DNA of 10,570 nt from JBBQUN01 sp038212405. GTDB lineage: Bacteria; Actinomycetota; Acidimicrobiia; Acidimicrobiales; SZUA-35. Positions 1 through 6,430 of the stretch are shown here, in pieces (within the stretch, counting starts at the first letter, position 1; each line of letters begins with the position of its first letter). The position numbers were made by a program, and so were the translations under genes. The stretch lies in contig JBBQUN010000164.1 in the NCBI GenBank assembly GCA_038212405.1, positions 1 through 10,570 of the forward strand, given 5' to 3'. The notes under the pieces are model-generated. The model did no database searches, was not told the origin of the DNA, and was given only the letters and a program-made list of their open reading frames with translations.

Positions 1-1
1 G

Positions 2-427
2 ATCTTCTCCGGTCCGATCCCGGTCGCGTCGCTGGCCTCGGCTCGCGCCGGCCTGGCGGTGAATCGACGTGAAGGTGACCATCGGCGAGCTGTCCTGCGC
101 GACCTGACCGGTCGACTCGTCGACGGCGCCACCGAGCGTGGCTATCGAGTCGAGAACGAGCTGCGGTTCCCAGTGGTGAACCTGGGCACCGGCGGTGTCG
201 AGCGAACGATCCGGGCTTCGCAGATCATGTGGGATCACGGAGTGCTGTTCACGCCGTCGATCTTTCCGGCCGCCCCGCTGGATCGAGGAGGCTTCCGGCT
301 CAGCGTCACTTACGACAACACCGAAGCCGAGCTCGAGTGCCTGTTCCGCGGGCTCGACGCCGTCGCCGACGAACTCGGTGCGCCGCCGGTGTCATCTCGG
401 CGGCTCCAGCCTGCGCCTTCGCAATGA
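2..427 (+). CDS. PLP-dependent aminotransferase/acyltransferase (AONS/KBL-like), C-terminal part
   Basis: This open frame is already open at the left edge and ends with TGA at 425-427, giving about 141 residues, so the N-terminal part with the PLP lysine lies outside the window. The frame begins IFSGPIPVASLASARAGLAV, which resembles the stretch just after the PLP lysine in the alpha-oxoamine synthase group (8-amino-7-oxononanoate synthase, 2-amino-3-ketobutyrate CoA ligase). The end reads GVLFTPSIFPAAPL...GGFRLSVTYDNTEAELE, the family's small C-terminal domain with a conserved Arg binding the substrate carboxylate. An internal GTG at 59 is not the true start because homology continues upstream of it. 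The substrate cannot be told from this piece: biotin synthesis, threonine breakdown or a secondary-metabolite acyltransferase are all possible. The last residues (SSRRLQPAPSQ) look like an unconserved tail. Confidence 0.8.
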   Translation: MFSGPIPVASLASARAGLAVNRREGDHRRAVLRDLTGRLVDGATERGYRVENELRFPVVNLGTGGVERTIRASQIMWDHGVLFTPSIFPAAPLDRGGFRLSVTYDNTEAELECLFRGLDAVADELGAPPVSSRRLQPAPSQ

Positions 428-433
428 CGTGAT

Positions 434-480
434 CGTGCGCGAGCGCACGCCTGCGGTCGCGGCGCAATGGGCGCCCGCGA
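434..480 (+). terminator. two GC-rich hairpins after the AONS-like gene, possible terminator region
   Basis: Just downstream of the TGA at 425-427 lie two stem-loops. The first is a 6-bp stem CGTGCG/CGCACG (434-439 with 444-449) with a CGAG tetraloop. The second is about 9 bp, TCGCGGCGC (457-465) with GCGCCCGCGA (471-480), with one bulged C and loop AATGG. Neither is followed by a T-run, so a classical intrinsic terminator is not supported; GC hairpins without a U-tract are common after genes in high-GC actinobacteria. Function is inferred from position only. Confidence 0.3.
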
Positions 481-571
481 TCGCTGTCTCCTGAACACGA
501 GGTTGATCCCGTATTGATTGGGAGCGCCTCGGGGGTTGACCTTGCTCACCGATGATCGAGGTGATTGCACC

Positions 572-590
572 GACGTCGAGAGTCGACGTC
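572..590. repeat. perfect 8-bp inverted repeat upstream of the baeRF gene
   Basis: GACGTCGA (572-579) and TCGACGTC (583-590) form a perfect inverted repeat with a 3-base spacer (GAG). It sits 7 bases before the ribosome binding site AAAGGAG (598-604) of the gene starting at 611. A TTGACC hexamer at 536-541 could be a -35 element upstream, but I see no convincing -10 box. The repeat could be an operator for a dimeric regulator or a 5'-leader hairpin next to the ribosome binding site. Confidence 0.45.
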
Positions 591-610
591 ATGAGGCAAA
601 GGAGCGCACT

Positions 611-1777
611 GTGTTCGACGCTGTGACCACCGAGGAACTCCGCCGACTGGCTCGCCCGACGGCGGGGCACCAGATTTCCCTGTTCATGCCAACCCACCCG
701 ACGGGGCTTGCGAAGGCGCAGGACCCCATTCTCCTGCGACAACTGATCGAGAAGGCGAAGCAGCAGCTCGTCGAGCTCGGGATGCGTGGTCCCGACGCTG
801 ATGCGCTGCTCGCTCCCGCTGGGGCGCTCGTCGACGATGTGGCGTTCTGGACAACCGTCGAGGAGGGTCTTGCGGTTTTCGTCAACACCGACGGTCTCCG
901 CCACTTCCGCCTGGGACACTCACCGTTGGCCCGAAGCGTCGTTGCCAACAGGTTCCAGTTGCGGCCGCTTCTTGCGTCGGTCAGTGCCAGCAATTCGTAC
1001 TGGGTGCTAGCGCTGAGCCAGCATGCAGTCCGTTTGCTCAACGGCAGCCGCGCCGGCGGGATGCGCCGAGTCGATCTCGGTGAGGTTCCGACCAGCCTCG
1101 AGGAGGCGTTGCGATTCGATGATCGAGAGAGCCAGTTGCAGAGCCACGCGTCGGGCCGTGTCGGCTCTGGCGGTGTCGCCATCACGACGCACGGACAGGG
1201 TGGTGCAAAGGACACGAGCGACGAGGAACGCAGTCGGTTCTGCCAACTCGTCGATGGCTACGTCCGTGCCGCCGTTTTGGCATCGAGCCCCGCCGACTCG
1301 GCTGCGCCGTTGGTGCTCGCCGGCGATCGGCGGCTGCTCGACGATTACCGCAAGCAGAGTCAGCTCGGGCACATCGTCGGGCGCGAGGTGGTCGGCAATC
1401 CCGACGACCTGGCCGACCACCAGCTGGGCGATGCGGCATGGGACGTCGTCCGCGAAGAGCTCGAAGGCCAACTGTTCGATGACATCGAGGCGTTCGGCTC
1501 TGCGATCGCCCATCGCACGAGCACACTCGACGAGACGCTCCTCGCCGCCGTCGACGGCAAGGTCGAATCGTTGATCGTCCCACTCGACACCGCGCATTTC
1601 GGCGAGCTCGACCACCAGGCCCGGCACGTCACCGACCATGCCGCCGGCTCTGCTGGGGTCGGTGACCTCTTCGATCTTGCCGTGGCCGAAGTGCTTCGAC
1701 ACGGCGGGCGAGTCCACGCTGTCGCCCCTGCATCGGTCCCCGGTTCCGGCCCCGTTGCGGCGAGGCTTCGGTACTGA
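611..1777 (+). CDS. bacterial eRF1-like (baeRF family) protein
   Basis: The product has 388 residues. I place the start at GTG 611 because a strong AAAGGAG (598-604) precedes it by 6 bases; the frame is open back to 518, but those 31 residues are unconserved. Near the N-terminus it reads ISLFMPTHPTG...QDPILLRQLI, followed by LLAPAGALVDDVAFW, GLAVFVN, YWVLALSQHAVRLLNGS, PTSLEEALRFDD, APLVLAGDRRLLDDYRKQS and a C-terminal VLRHGGRVHAVAP..SGPVAARLRY. This order matches the baeRF proteins (families 3/7 and relatives), bacterial relatives of archaeo-eukaryotic release factor 1. Comparative genomics has proposed roles at the ribosome, such as rescue or hibernation under stress, but this is unproven. 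It is predicted soluble and cytoplasmic, with no signal peptide or membrane segment. Neighbouring genes give no functional clue. I cannot fix the exact baeRF subfamily by eye. Confidence 0.85.
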   Translation: MFDAVTTEELRRLARPTAGHQISLFMPTHPTGLAKAQDPILLRQLIEKAKQQLVELGMRGPDADALLAPAGALVDDVAFWTTVEEGLAVFVNTDGLRHFRLGHSPLARSVVANRFQLRPLLASVSASNSYWVLALSQHAVRLLNGSRAGGMRRVDLGEVPTSLEEALRFDDRESQLQSHASGRVGSGGVAITTHGQGGAKDTSDEERSRFCQLVDGYVRAAVLASSPADSAAPLVLAGDRRLLDDYRKQSQLGHIVGREVVGNPDDLADHQLGDAAWDVVREELEGQLFDDIEAFGSAIAHRTSTLDETLLAAVDGKVESLIVPLDTAHFGELDHQARHVTDHAAGSAGVGDLFDLAVAEVLRHGGRVHAVAPASVPGSGPVAARLRY

Positions 1778-1871
1778 ACCGGCGCGGCCAGCCGACGTGC
1801 GGGTCGATCTCGTTCGGCGTGGCCCGTCGCGCCGGGGACGAACGGCCCTGATCCGGCCTGAGGCTCCGTCA

Positions 1872-1883
1872 TACGCTGCGACC
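1872..1883 (+). promoter_or_regulatory. possible -10 box for a leaderless glutamate-synthase-like transcript
   Basis: TACGCT (1872-1877) fits the actinobacterial TANNNT -10 consensus and lies 6 bases before the ATG at 1884, the spacing expected when transcription begins at or near the start codon. No Shine-Dalgarno sequence precedes the ATG, which supports leaderless translation. The possible -35 region (CTGATC, 1848-1853) is weak. Confidence 0.35.
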
Positions 1884-3465
1884 ATGAAGACGAAAACGGG
1901 GCTTGCCACGATTGCGGCAGGACTGGCGGGTGTCGCCGGATATGACCTGACGCAGCGCCATCACGCCATCCTGCACAACTTCCCGGTATTGGGTCACTTC
2001 CGCTACCTGCTGGAAGAGATCGGACCAGAGTTCCGTCAATACATCGTGACGAGCAACACCGAGGAGAAACCATTCAGTCGTGACCAGCGCCGCTGGATCT
2101 ACGCGTCGGCGAAGCAGCAGAACAACTACTTTGCCTTCGGTACCAGCAAGGATCTGGAGAACTCGCCGAACTATCTCATCATCAAGCACTCGGCGTTTCC
2201 TCGCTCGGCCCCCGTCAGAGGCGATGCCGATTTCGACGAGAGGTACCCGGTGGCGGCCGCCAAGGAACTCGGAGGATCACGAGGCAGGAGGCAGGCGTTT
2301 CGACCATCCTCGATCGTCAACGTTTCGGGAATGAGCTTCGGCGCGCTGTCGTCGAATGCGATTGTGGCCCTCAACTCGGGCGCCGAACTCGCAGGCTGCT
2401 TGCACAACACCGGCGAAGGTGGCGTGTCCGACCACCATCGGCACGGCGGCGACCTCATCTGGCAAACTGGGGGGCGGCTACTTCGGGGCCCGCGACGATC
2501 GCGGCCGCTTCGATCTGGAGCGACTGTGCGACGTGGTGGCAGGCGCTCCGGTCCGCGCCATCGAGATCAAGCTGAGTCAGGGCGCCAAGCCAGGACTGGG
2601 CGGCGTGCTGCCTTCGTCGAAGATCACCTCCGAGATCAGCCAGATTCGCGGCGTGCCGATGGGGCAGGACTGCGTCAGCCCGGCGGCGCACCCCGAGTTC
2701 CACGATGCCGATTCACTGCTCGACTTCGTCGAACGGATCGCCGACGCCACCGGATTGCCGGTCGGCATCAAATCGGCGGTCGGCGAGCAGAGGTTCTGGA
2801 GCGACCTGGCCGAGATCATGGCCAACGAGGATCGAGGAGTCGACTTCATCACGATCGACGGTGGTGAAGGTGGAACCGGCGCCGGTCCGCTGGTGTTCAG
2901 CGATCAGGTGGCGTTGCCGTTCAAGATCGGCTTCGCCAACGTGTACCGCGAGTTCGCGCAACGAGGGATCAGCGATCGGGTCGTGTTCATCGGCTCCGGA
3001 AAGCTCGGTTTTCCCCACGAGGCGCTGTTCGCCTTCGGACTCGGGTGCGACATGATCAACGTGGGCCGAGAGGCCTTGATGTCGATCGGTTGCATCCAGG
3101 CGCAACGCTGTCACACCGACAAGTGCCCGACCGGAGTCGCAACCCAGAACCCATGGCTCGTGCACGGACTCGATCCCGAACTCAAATCGGCTCGTCTCGC
3201 CAACTACGTCGTGGTGATGCGCAAGGAGATCCTCGCGCTCAGCCGAGCCTGCGGCGTCGATCATCCGGCGAGGATCTCACTCGACCACTTCGAGGTACTC
3301 GACGATCGCTTCGGCACCCGCCCGGCCCGAGAGGTGTTCGATTATCGCCCCGAGTGGGGCATCGCCGATTGGAGCGAGCGATGGGGTCTGACCCCGGTCC
3401 CTGGTGAGGATCGGGCCGAGACCGATTTTGCCAACGTCGCCTCGAATTCACTCAATCGTTACTGA
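1884..3465 (+). pseudogene. FMN-binding glutamate synthase-like protein, interrupted by a one-base frameshift
   Basis: Two adjacent frames together make one protein of about 526 residues. The first runs from ATG 1884 through NVSGMSFGALSSNA and LHNTGEGGVSDHH to GGDLIWQ (near 2465). The second picks up at LGGGYFGARD and runs to TGA 3465. Removing one base around 2464-2474 (an A of CAAA or a G of the six-G run) restores the family sequence WQ-x-GxGYFGxR. It is the synthase domain of glutamate synthase (PF01645 type): an FMN-site GGEGGTGAGPL, GSGKLGFPHEALFAFGLG, and a Cx5Cx4C cluster (C403, C409, C414 of the restored protein) matching the [3Fe-4S] ligands of GltB. The glutaminase domain is absent, and a short hydrophobic segment lies near residues 6-20. 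Stand-alone members have uncertain reactions; ammonia- or ferredoxin-dependent amino-acid chemistry is possible. The downstream half is intact, with the cluster conserved, so the lesion is recent or a sequence error. Confidence 0.85.
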
Positions 3466-3491
3466 CTCAATAGCGAATGAGTGGTTATGGT
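3462..3491 (+). promoter_or_regulatory. promoter with palindromic operator for the arsenate operon
   Basis: A plausible -35 CTGACT (3462-3467) and -10 TATGGT (3486-3491) are 18 bases apart. Between them lies ACTCA (3465-3469)-8 nt-TGAGT (3478-3482), an inverted repeat where a dimeric repressor would block RNA polymerase. The ATG at 3498 is 6 bases after the -10, so the transcript would be leaderless or nearly so. The in-frame ATG at 3477 falls inside the palindrome and upstream of the -10, so it would not be transcribed. The repeat is placed as an ArsR operator normally is; binding by the downstream protein is inferred. Confidence 0.5.
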
Positions 3492-3497
3492 GTCGGC

Positions 3498-4178
3498 ATG
3501 GCAGATGATTTGGAACGTCGGGCTCGATTACATGCGGCACTTGGTGAGCCAGTGCGCCTGGCAATCGTCGAGGAGTTGATGTCGAGCGATCGCTCGCCGA
3601 AGGAACTGAGCATCCAGTTCGAGTTGGCGTCGAACCTGTTGGCGCATCATCTCGAAGTGCTCGAAGCGGTTGGCCTGATCGAACGATTCGCCTCGGCGGG
3701 CGATCGTCGGCGTCGCTATCTCCGTCTGGTGCGTGGCCCGCTGGCTGAGCTGCGCATTGGGGTCGCAGCCCCGAAGGCCCCGACGGGGCGAGCGTTGTTC
3801 GTCTGTTCCCACAACTCGGCTCGGTCGCAGCTGGCAGCAGCGTTGTGGCGCCATCGAACCGGCGGCGAAGCGTCGTCGGCTGGAACCCGTCCGGCAGCGA
3901 GGATCAATCCAGGCGCGATCGCCGCAGCCAAGCGAGCCGGACTCGACCTCGGCGGCGTTGCGCCTCGAGCGTTGGAAGCAGCCGAGCCCGCTGATCTGGT
4001 GGTGACCGTTTGTGATCAAGCGCATGAGGAGCTCGATCCCGCGCCGTCGTGGTGGCATTGGTCGATTCCGGACCCGGTAGAGGTCGGCACCGCCGCGGCC
4101 TTCGACGCCGTCGTCGTCGATCTCGACGCACGAATTGCCGGCCTGGGTGTGGGCGTGGGTGTGGCGGTGGCGTCGTGA
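3498..4178 (+). CDS. ArsR-type regulator fused to ArsC-like arsenate reductase (LMW-PTP fold)
   Basis: The product has 226 residues from ATG 3498; an ATG 21 bases upstream is disfavoured because it lies within the putative operator. Residues 1-78 are a winged-helix ArsR domain (LGEPVRLAIVEEL, recognition region SNLLAHHLEVLEAVGLI, wing RRRRYLRL). Residues 98-216 are a low-molecular-weight phosphatase/arsenate reductase domain with P-loop VCSHNSARS (nucleophile C103, R109), SAGT at 127-130, a second cysteine C172 in VCDQAH and the general-acid motif PDP (D192). The domain would reduce arsenate to arsenite. C103 and C172 are the only cysteines: the HTH half has no ArsR Cys pair, and the position matching the third redox cysteine of thioredoxin-linked ArsC is Leu. 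This suggests a mycothiol-type partner, common in actinobacteria. Its TGA overlaps the next GTG. Such fusions occur in actinobacteria; whether this one both represses and reduces is inferred. Confidence 0.9.
   Translation: MADDLERRARLHAALGEPVRLAIVEELMSSDRSPKELSIQFELASNLLAHHLEVLEAVGLIERFASAGDRRRRYLRLVRGPLAELRIGVAAPKAPTGRALFVCSHNSARSQLAAALWRHRTGGEASSAGTRPAARINPGAIAAAKRAGLDLGGVAPRALEAAEPADLVVTVCDQAHEELDPAPSWWHWSIPDPVEVGTAAAFDAVVVDLDARIAGLGVGVGVAVAS
4145..4172 (+). repeat. GT-rich hexamer-like repeat at the end of the ArsR-ArsC gene
   Basis: Roughly repeating GTGGGC/GTGGGT/GTGGCG units encode the tail GLGVGVGVAVAS. The run contains three GGG tracts (4145, 4151 and 4157) followed by GG pairs. It also supplies the purine-rich GGTGG about five bases before the GTG of the next gene, so it may double as its ribosome binding site. 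The run could vary in length between strains. Confidence 0.4.
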
Positions 4179-5194
4179 GCGTACGAATAGGGATCAACGG
4201 TTTCGGTCGTATTGGGCGCCTCGTCGTCCGAGCGCTGCGGGAACGGCCCGAGCTGGTGTTGGTGCATGTGAACGAGTTGGCTGGCGATGCGGTAACAGCC
4301 GCCCATTTGTTGGAGTTCGACACCGTGCACGGCCGCTACGCCGGGACGGTTGGGACCGACGGAACGACCCTCACCATCGATGGTGACACGGTCACCTACT
4401 CCTCGCACGACACGCCCGGCGCGGTGGCGTGGGAGGACCACGGGGTCGACGTCGTTCTCGAATGCAGTGGCGCGTTCCGCACGACCGAGACCCTCGCGGC
4501 CTACTTCGAGCGGGGTGTCAGCAAGGTGATCGTTGCTGCACCGGTGAAGAGCGAAGGCGTGCTGAACATCGTCATGGGCTGCAACGACCACCTCTACGAT
4601 CCAGCCACCGATCACCTGGTGACCGCAGCGTCGTGCACCACCAACTCTCTGGCCCCGGTGGTCAAGGTGTTGCACGAGCAGATCGGCATCGAACGCGGTG
4701 CAATCACCACGATCCACGATGTCACCAATACCCAAGTCATCGTCGACGCCCCCCACAAAGACCTGCGTCGAGCCCGCTCGGCGCTGAACTCGCTGATCCC
4801 GACATCGACCGGCTCGGCAACGGCTATCACCATGATCTACCCCGAGCTCACCGGAAAGCTCAACGGACTGGCTGTTCGGGTTCCGCTTCTCAACGCGTCG
4901 CTCACCGATGCGGTGTTCACCATGTCGAGAGACGTGACGGTCGATGAGGTCAACGGTCTCCTGCGAGAGGCAGCCGCCGGTGAACTGTCCGGCATTCTCG
5001 GTTTCGAGGACCGACCGCTGGTCTCGGCTGACTACACCAACGACACCCGCTCGGGGATCGTCGATGGTCCCTCGACGATGGTGGTCGATGGTCGGTTGGT
5101 GAAAGTGCTGATCTGGTACGACAACGAATACGGCTACGCGTTCCGCATGGTGGACTTGGCAGCCAAGGTCGCTTCAACCCTCCGAGCGCCGTGA
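4175..5194 (+). CDS. ArsJ-associated glyceraldehyde-3-phosphate dehydrogenase
   Basis: The product has 339 residues from GTG 4175, which overlaps the previous stop as GTGA. It is a full-length type I GAPDH: Rossmann motif GINGFGRIGR (residues 6-15), catalytic C154 in AASCTTN, catalytic H181 in TTIHDVTNTQ, and the C-terminal WYDNEYGYAFR. The segment HVNELAGDAVTAAHLLEFDTVHGRY, with NEL in place of the usual ND, is typical of copies linked to ArsJ. These enzymes use arsenate instead of phosphate with glyceraldehyde-3-phosphate and NAD+ to make unstable 1-arseno-3-phosphoglycerate, which ArsJ exports. Its position between the arsenate regulator and arsJ, with 4-base overlaps on both sides, argues for this role rather than glycolysis. 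The substrate preference is inferred from context; the enzyme family is certain. Confidence 0.95.
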   Translation: MSVRIGINGFGRIGRLVVRALRERPELVLVHVNELAGDAVTAAHLLEFDTVHGRYAGTVGTDGTTLTIDGDTVTYSSHDTPGAVAWEDHGVDVVLECSGAFRTTETLAAYFERGVSKVIVAAPVKSEGVLNIVMGCNDHLYDPATDHLVTAASCTTNSLAPVVKVLHEQIGIERGAITTIHDVTNTQVIVDAPHKDLRRARSALNSLIPTSTGSATAITMIYPELTGKLNGLAVRVPLLNASLTDAVFTMSRDVTVDEVNGLLREAAAGELSGILGFEDRPLVSADYTNDTRSGIVDGPSTMVVDGRLVKVLIWYDNEYGYAFRMVDLAAKVASTLRAP

Positions 5195-6429
5195 AGGTCC
5201 GAAACTACGCGTTGGTGACCGCCGGCTACTGGGCGTTCACGATCACCGACGGCGCCCTGCGGATGCTGGTGCTCCTCTACTTCCACGATCTGGGCTACTC
5301 GCCCGTTTCGATCGCGTTCTTGTTCCTTCTCTATGAGTTCATGGGGATCGTCACCAACCTGCTCGGTGGCTGGGTCGGTGCGCGATCGGGTCTGAACCGG
5401 ACGCTGCTCGCCGGGCTCAGCCTCCAGATCGTTGCCCTCGTCGCGCTCACGTTCCATGAACCGAGCTGGCGCGAGTGGTTGTCGGTCGGGTTCGTGATGG
5501 GCGCCCAGGCACTGTCAGGGGTGGCGAAGGATCTCACGAAGATGAGTTCGAAGAGCGCCGTCAAGTTCGTCGCAGGCGACGGCGAAGGCGCGCTGTTTCG
5601 CATGGTGGCCATCCTCACCGGCTCCAAGAACGCACTCAAGGGTGTCGGGTTCTTCGTGGGCGCCGCATTGTTGTCAGTGGTCGGCTACGACGCAGCGTTG
5701 TGGTCGATGGCCGGGCTCATCGCGGTGGCACTCGTCGCCGTTGCGGTGCTGCTCGATGAAGACATCGGCAAGTCGAAGAAGAAGCCACCGCTGCGTTCGA
5801 TTCTTTCGAAGTCGTCGGCGATCAATCGACTCGCAGCAGCCCGGTTCTTCCTGTTCGCCTCCCGAGACATCTGGTTCGTCGTTGCGCTCCCGGTGTTCCT
5901 CACCGACGTGTTCGGCTGGTCGTTCGAAGGCGTCGGCGCCTTCCTCGCAGCCTGGATCATTGGCTACGGCATGGTGCAGTCCGTCGCACCGAGAATCCTT
6001 CGGCGATCATCATCACGGCCGGCTGCGGAGATCGGTGCCGCCCGAATCTGGGCGCTGGTCCTCACCGCGGTTTCGGCGGCAATCGCCGTTGCCGTTGCGT
6101 TCGACACTGCTACGACGTTCGCCGTCGTCGGAGGGTTGATCGTGTTCGGCGTGGTCTTCGCGCTCAATTCGTCGCTGCACTCCTACCTGATCCTGGCGTA
6201 TGCCGATGGCGATGACGTGTCGCTCGATGTCGGGTTCTACTACTCGGCCAACGCCACCGGTCGGCTTGTCGGAACCATGCTGTCTGGCACCCTCTACCTG
6301 TGGGGCGGACTCGACGCAGCACTGTGGGGATCCACCGCGTTCCTCGTCGCCACTGCGTTGTTGACCCTGCGGCTTCCCCCGATCCCCGCTCGGGTCGAGG
6401 TGACAAGGGTGGTTCAGGCCGGCGCTTGA
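5191..6429 (+). CDS. arsJ: organoarsenical efflux MFS transporter ArsJ
   Basis: The product has 412 residues from GTG 5191, overlapping the GAPDH stop as GTGA, and is probably translated by coupling since no clear ribosome binding site precedes it. It is a major-facilitator-type protein with about 12 hydrophobic segments, in the inner membrane. Motifs diagnostic of ArsJ are AYW/GYWxFTxTDGALRMLVLLYFH at the N-terminus, FLFLLYEFMGIVTNLLGGWVGARSG, and the loop AQALSGVAKDLTKMSSKSAVK followed by LTGSKNALKGVGFFVG. ArsJ exports 1-arseno-3-phosphoglycerate made by the upstream GAPDH; the compound breaks down outside to arsenate and 3-phosphoglycerate. The protein looks intact. Its TGA ends one base before the stop codon of the convergent acr3 gene. 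Confidence 0.95.
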   Translation: MKVRNYALVTAGYWAFTITDGALRMLVLLYFHDLGYSPVSIAFLFLLYEFMGIVTNLLGGWVGARSGLNRTLLAGLSLQIVALVALTFHEPSWREWLSVGFVMGAQALSGVAKDLTKMSSKSAVKFVAGDGEGALFRMVAILTGSKNALKGVGFFVGAALLSVVGYDAALWSMAGLIAVALVAVAVLLDEDIGKSKKKPPLRSILSKSSAINRLAAARFFLFASRDIWFVVALPVFLTDVFGWSFEGVGAFLAAWIIGYGMVQSVAPRILRRSSSRPAAEIGAARIWALVLTAVSAAIAVAVAFDTATTFAVVGGLIVFGVVFALNSSLHSYLILAYADGDDVSLDVGFYYSANATGRLVGTMLSGTLYLWGGLDAALWGSTAFLVATALLTLRLPPIPARVEVTRVVQAGA

Positions 6430-6430
6430 C

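Noticed and set aside
392..2189. Several long open frames antisense to the baeRF and glutamate-synthase-like genes
   Set aside because: High GC makes long antisense frames common; their translations are Arg/Ser/Pro-rich with no family motifs, while the sense frames have clear homology.
3477..3497. Upstream ATG giving seven extra residues on ArsR-ArsC
   Set aside because: It lies within the palindrome and upstream of the likely -10 box, so it would not be in the transcript; MADDLERRARLHAALGEP is also the more usual start.
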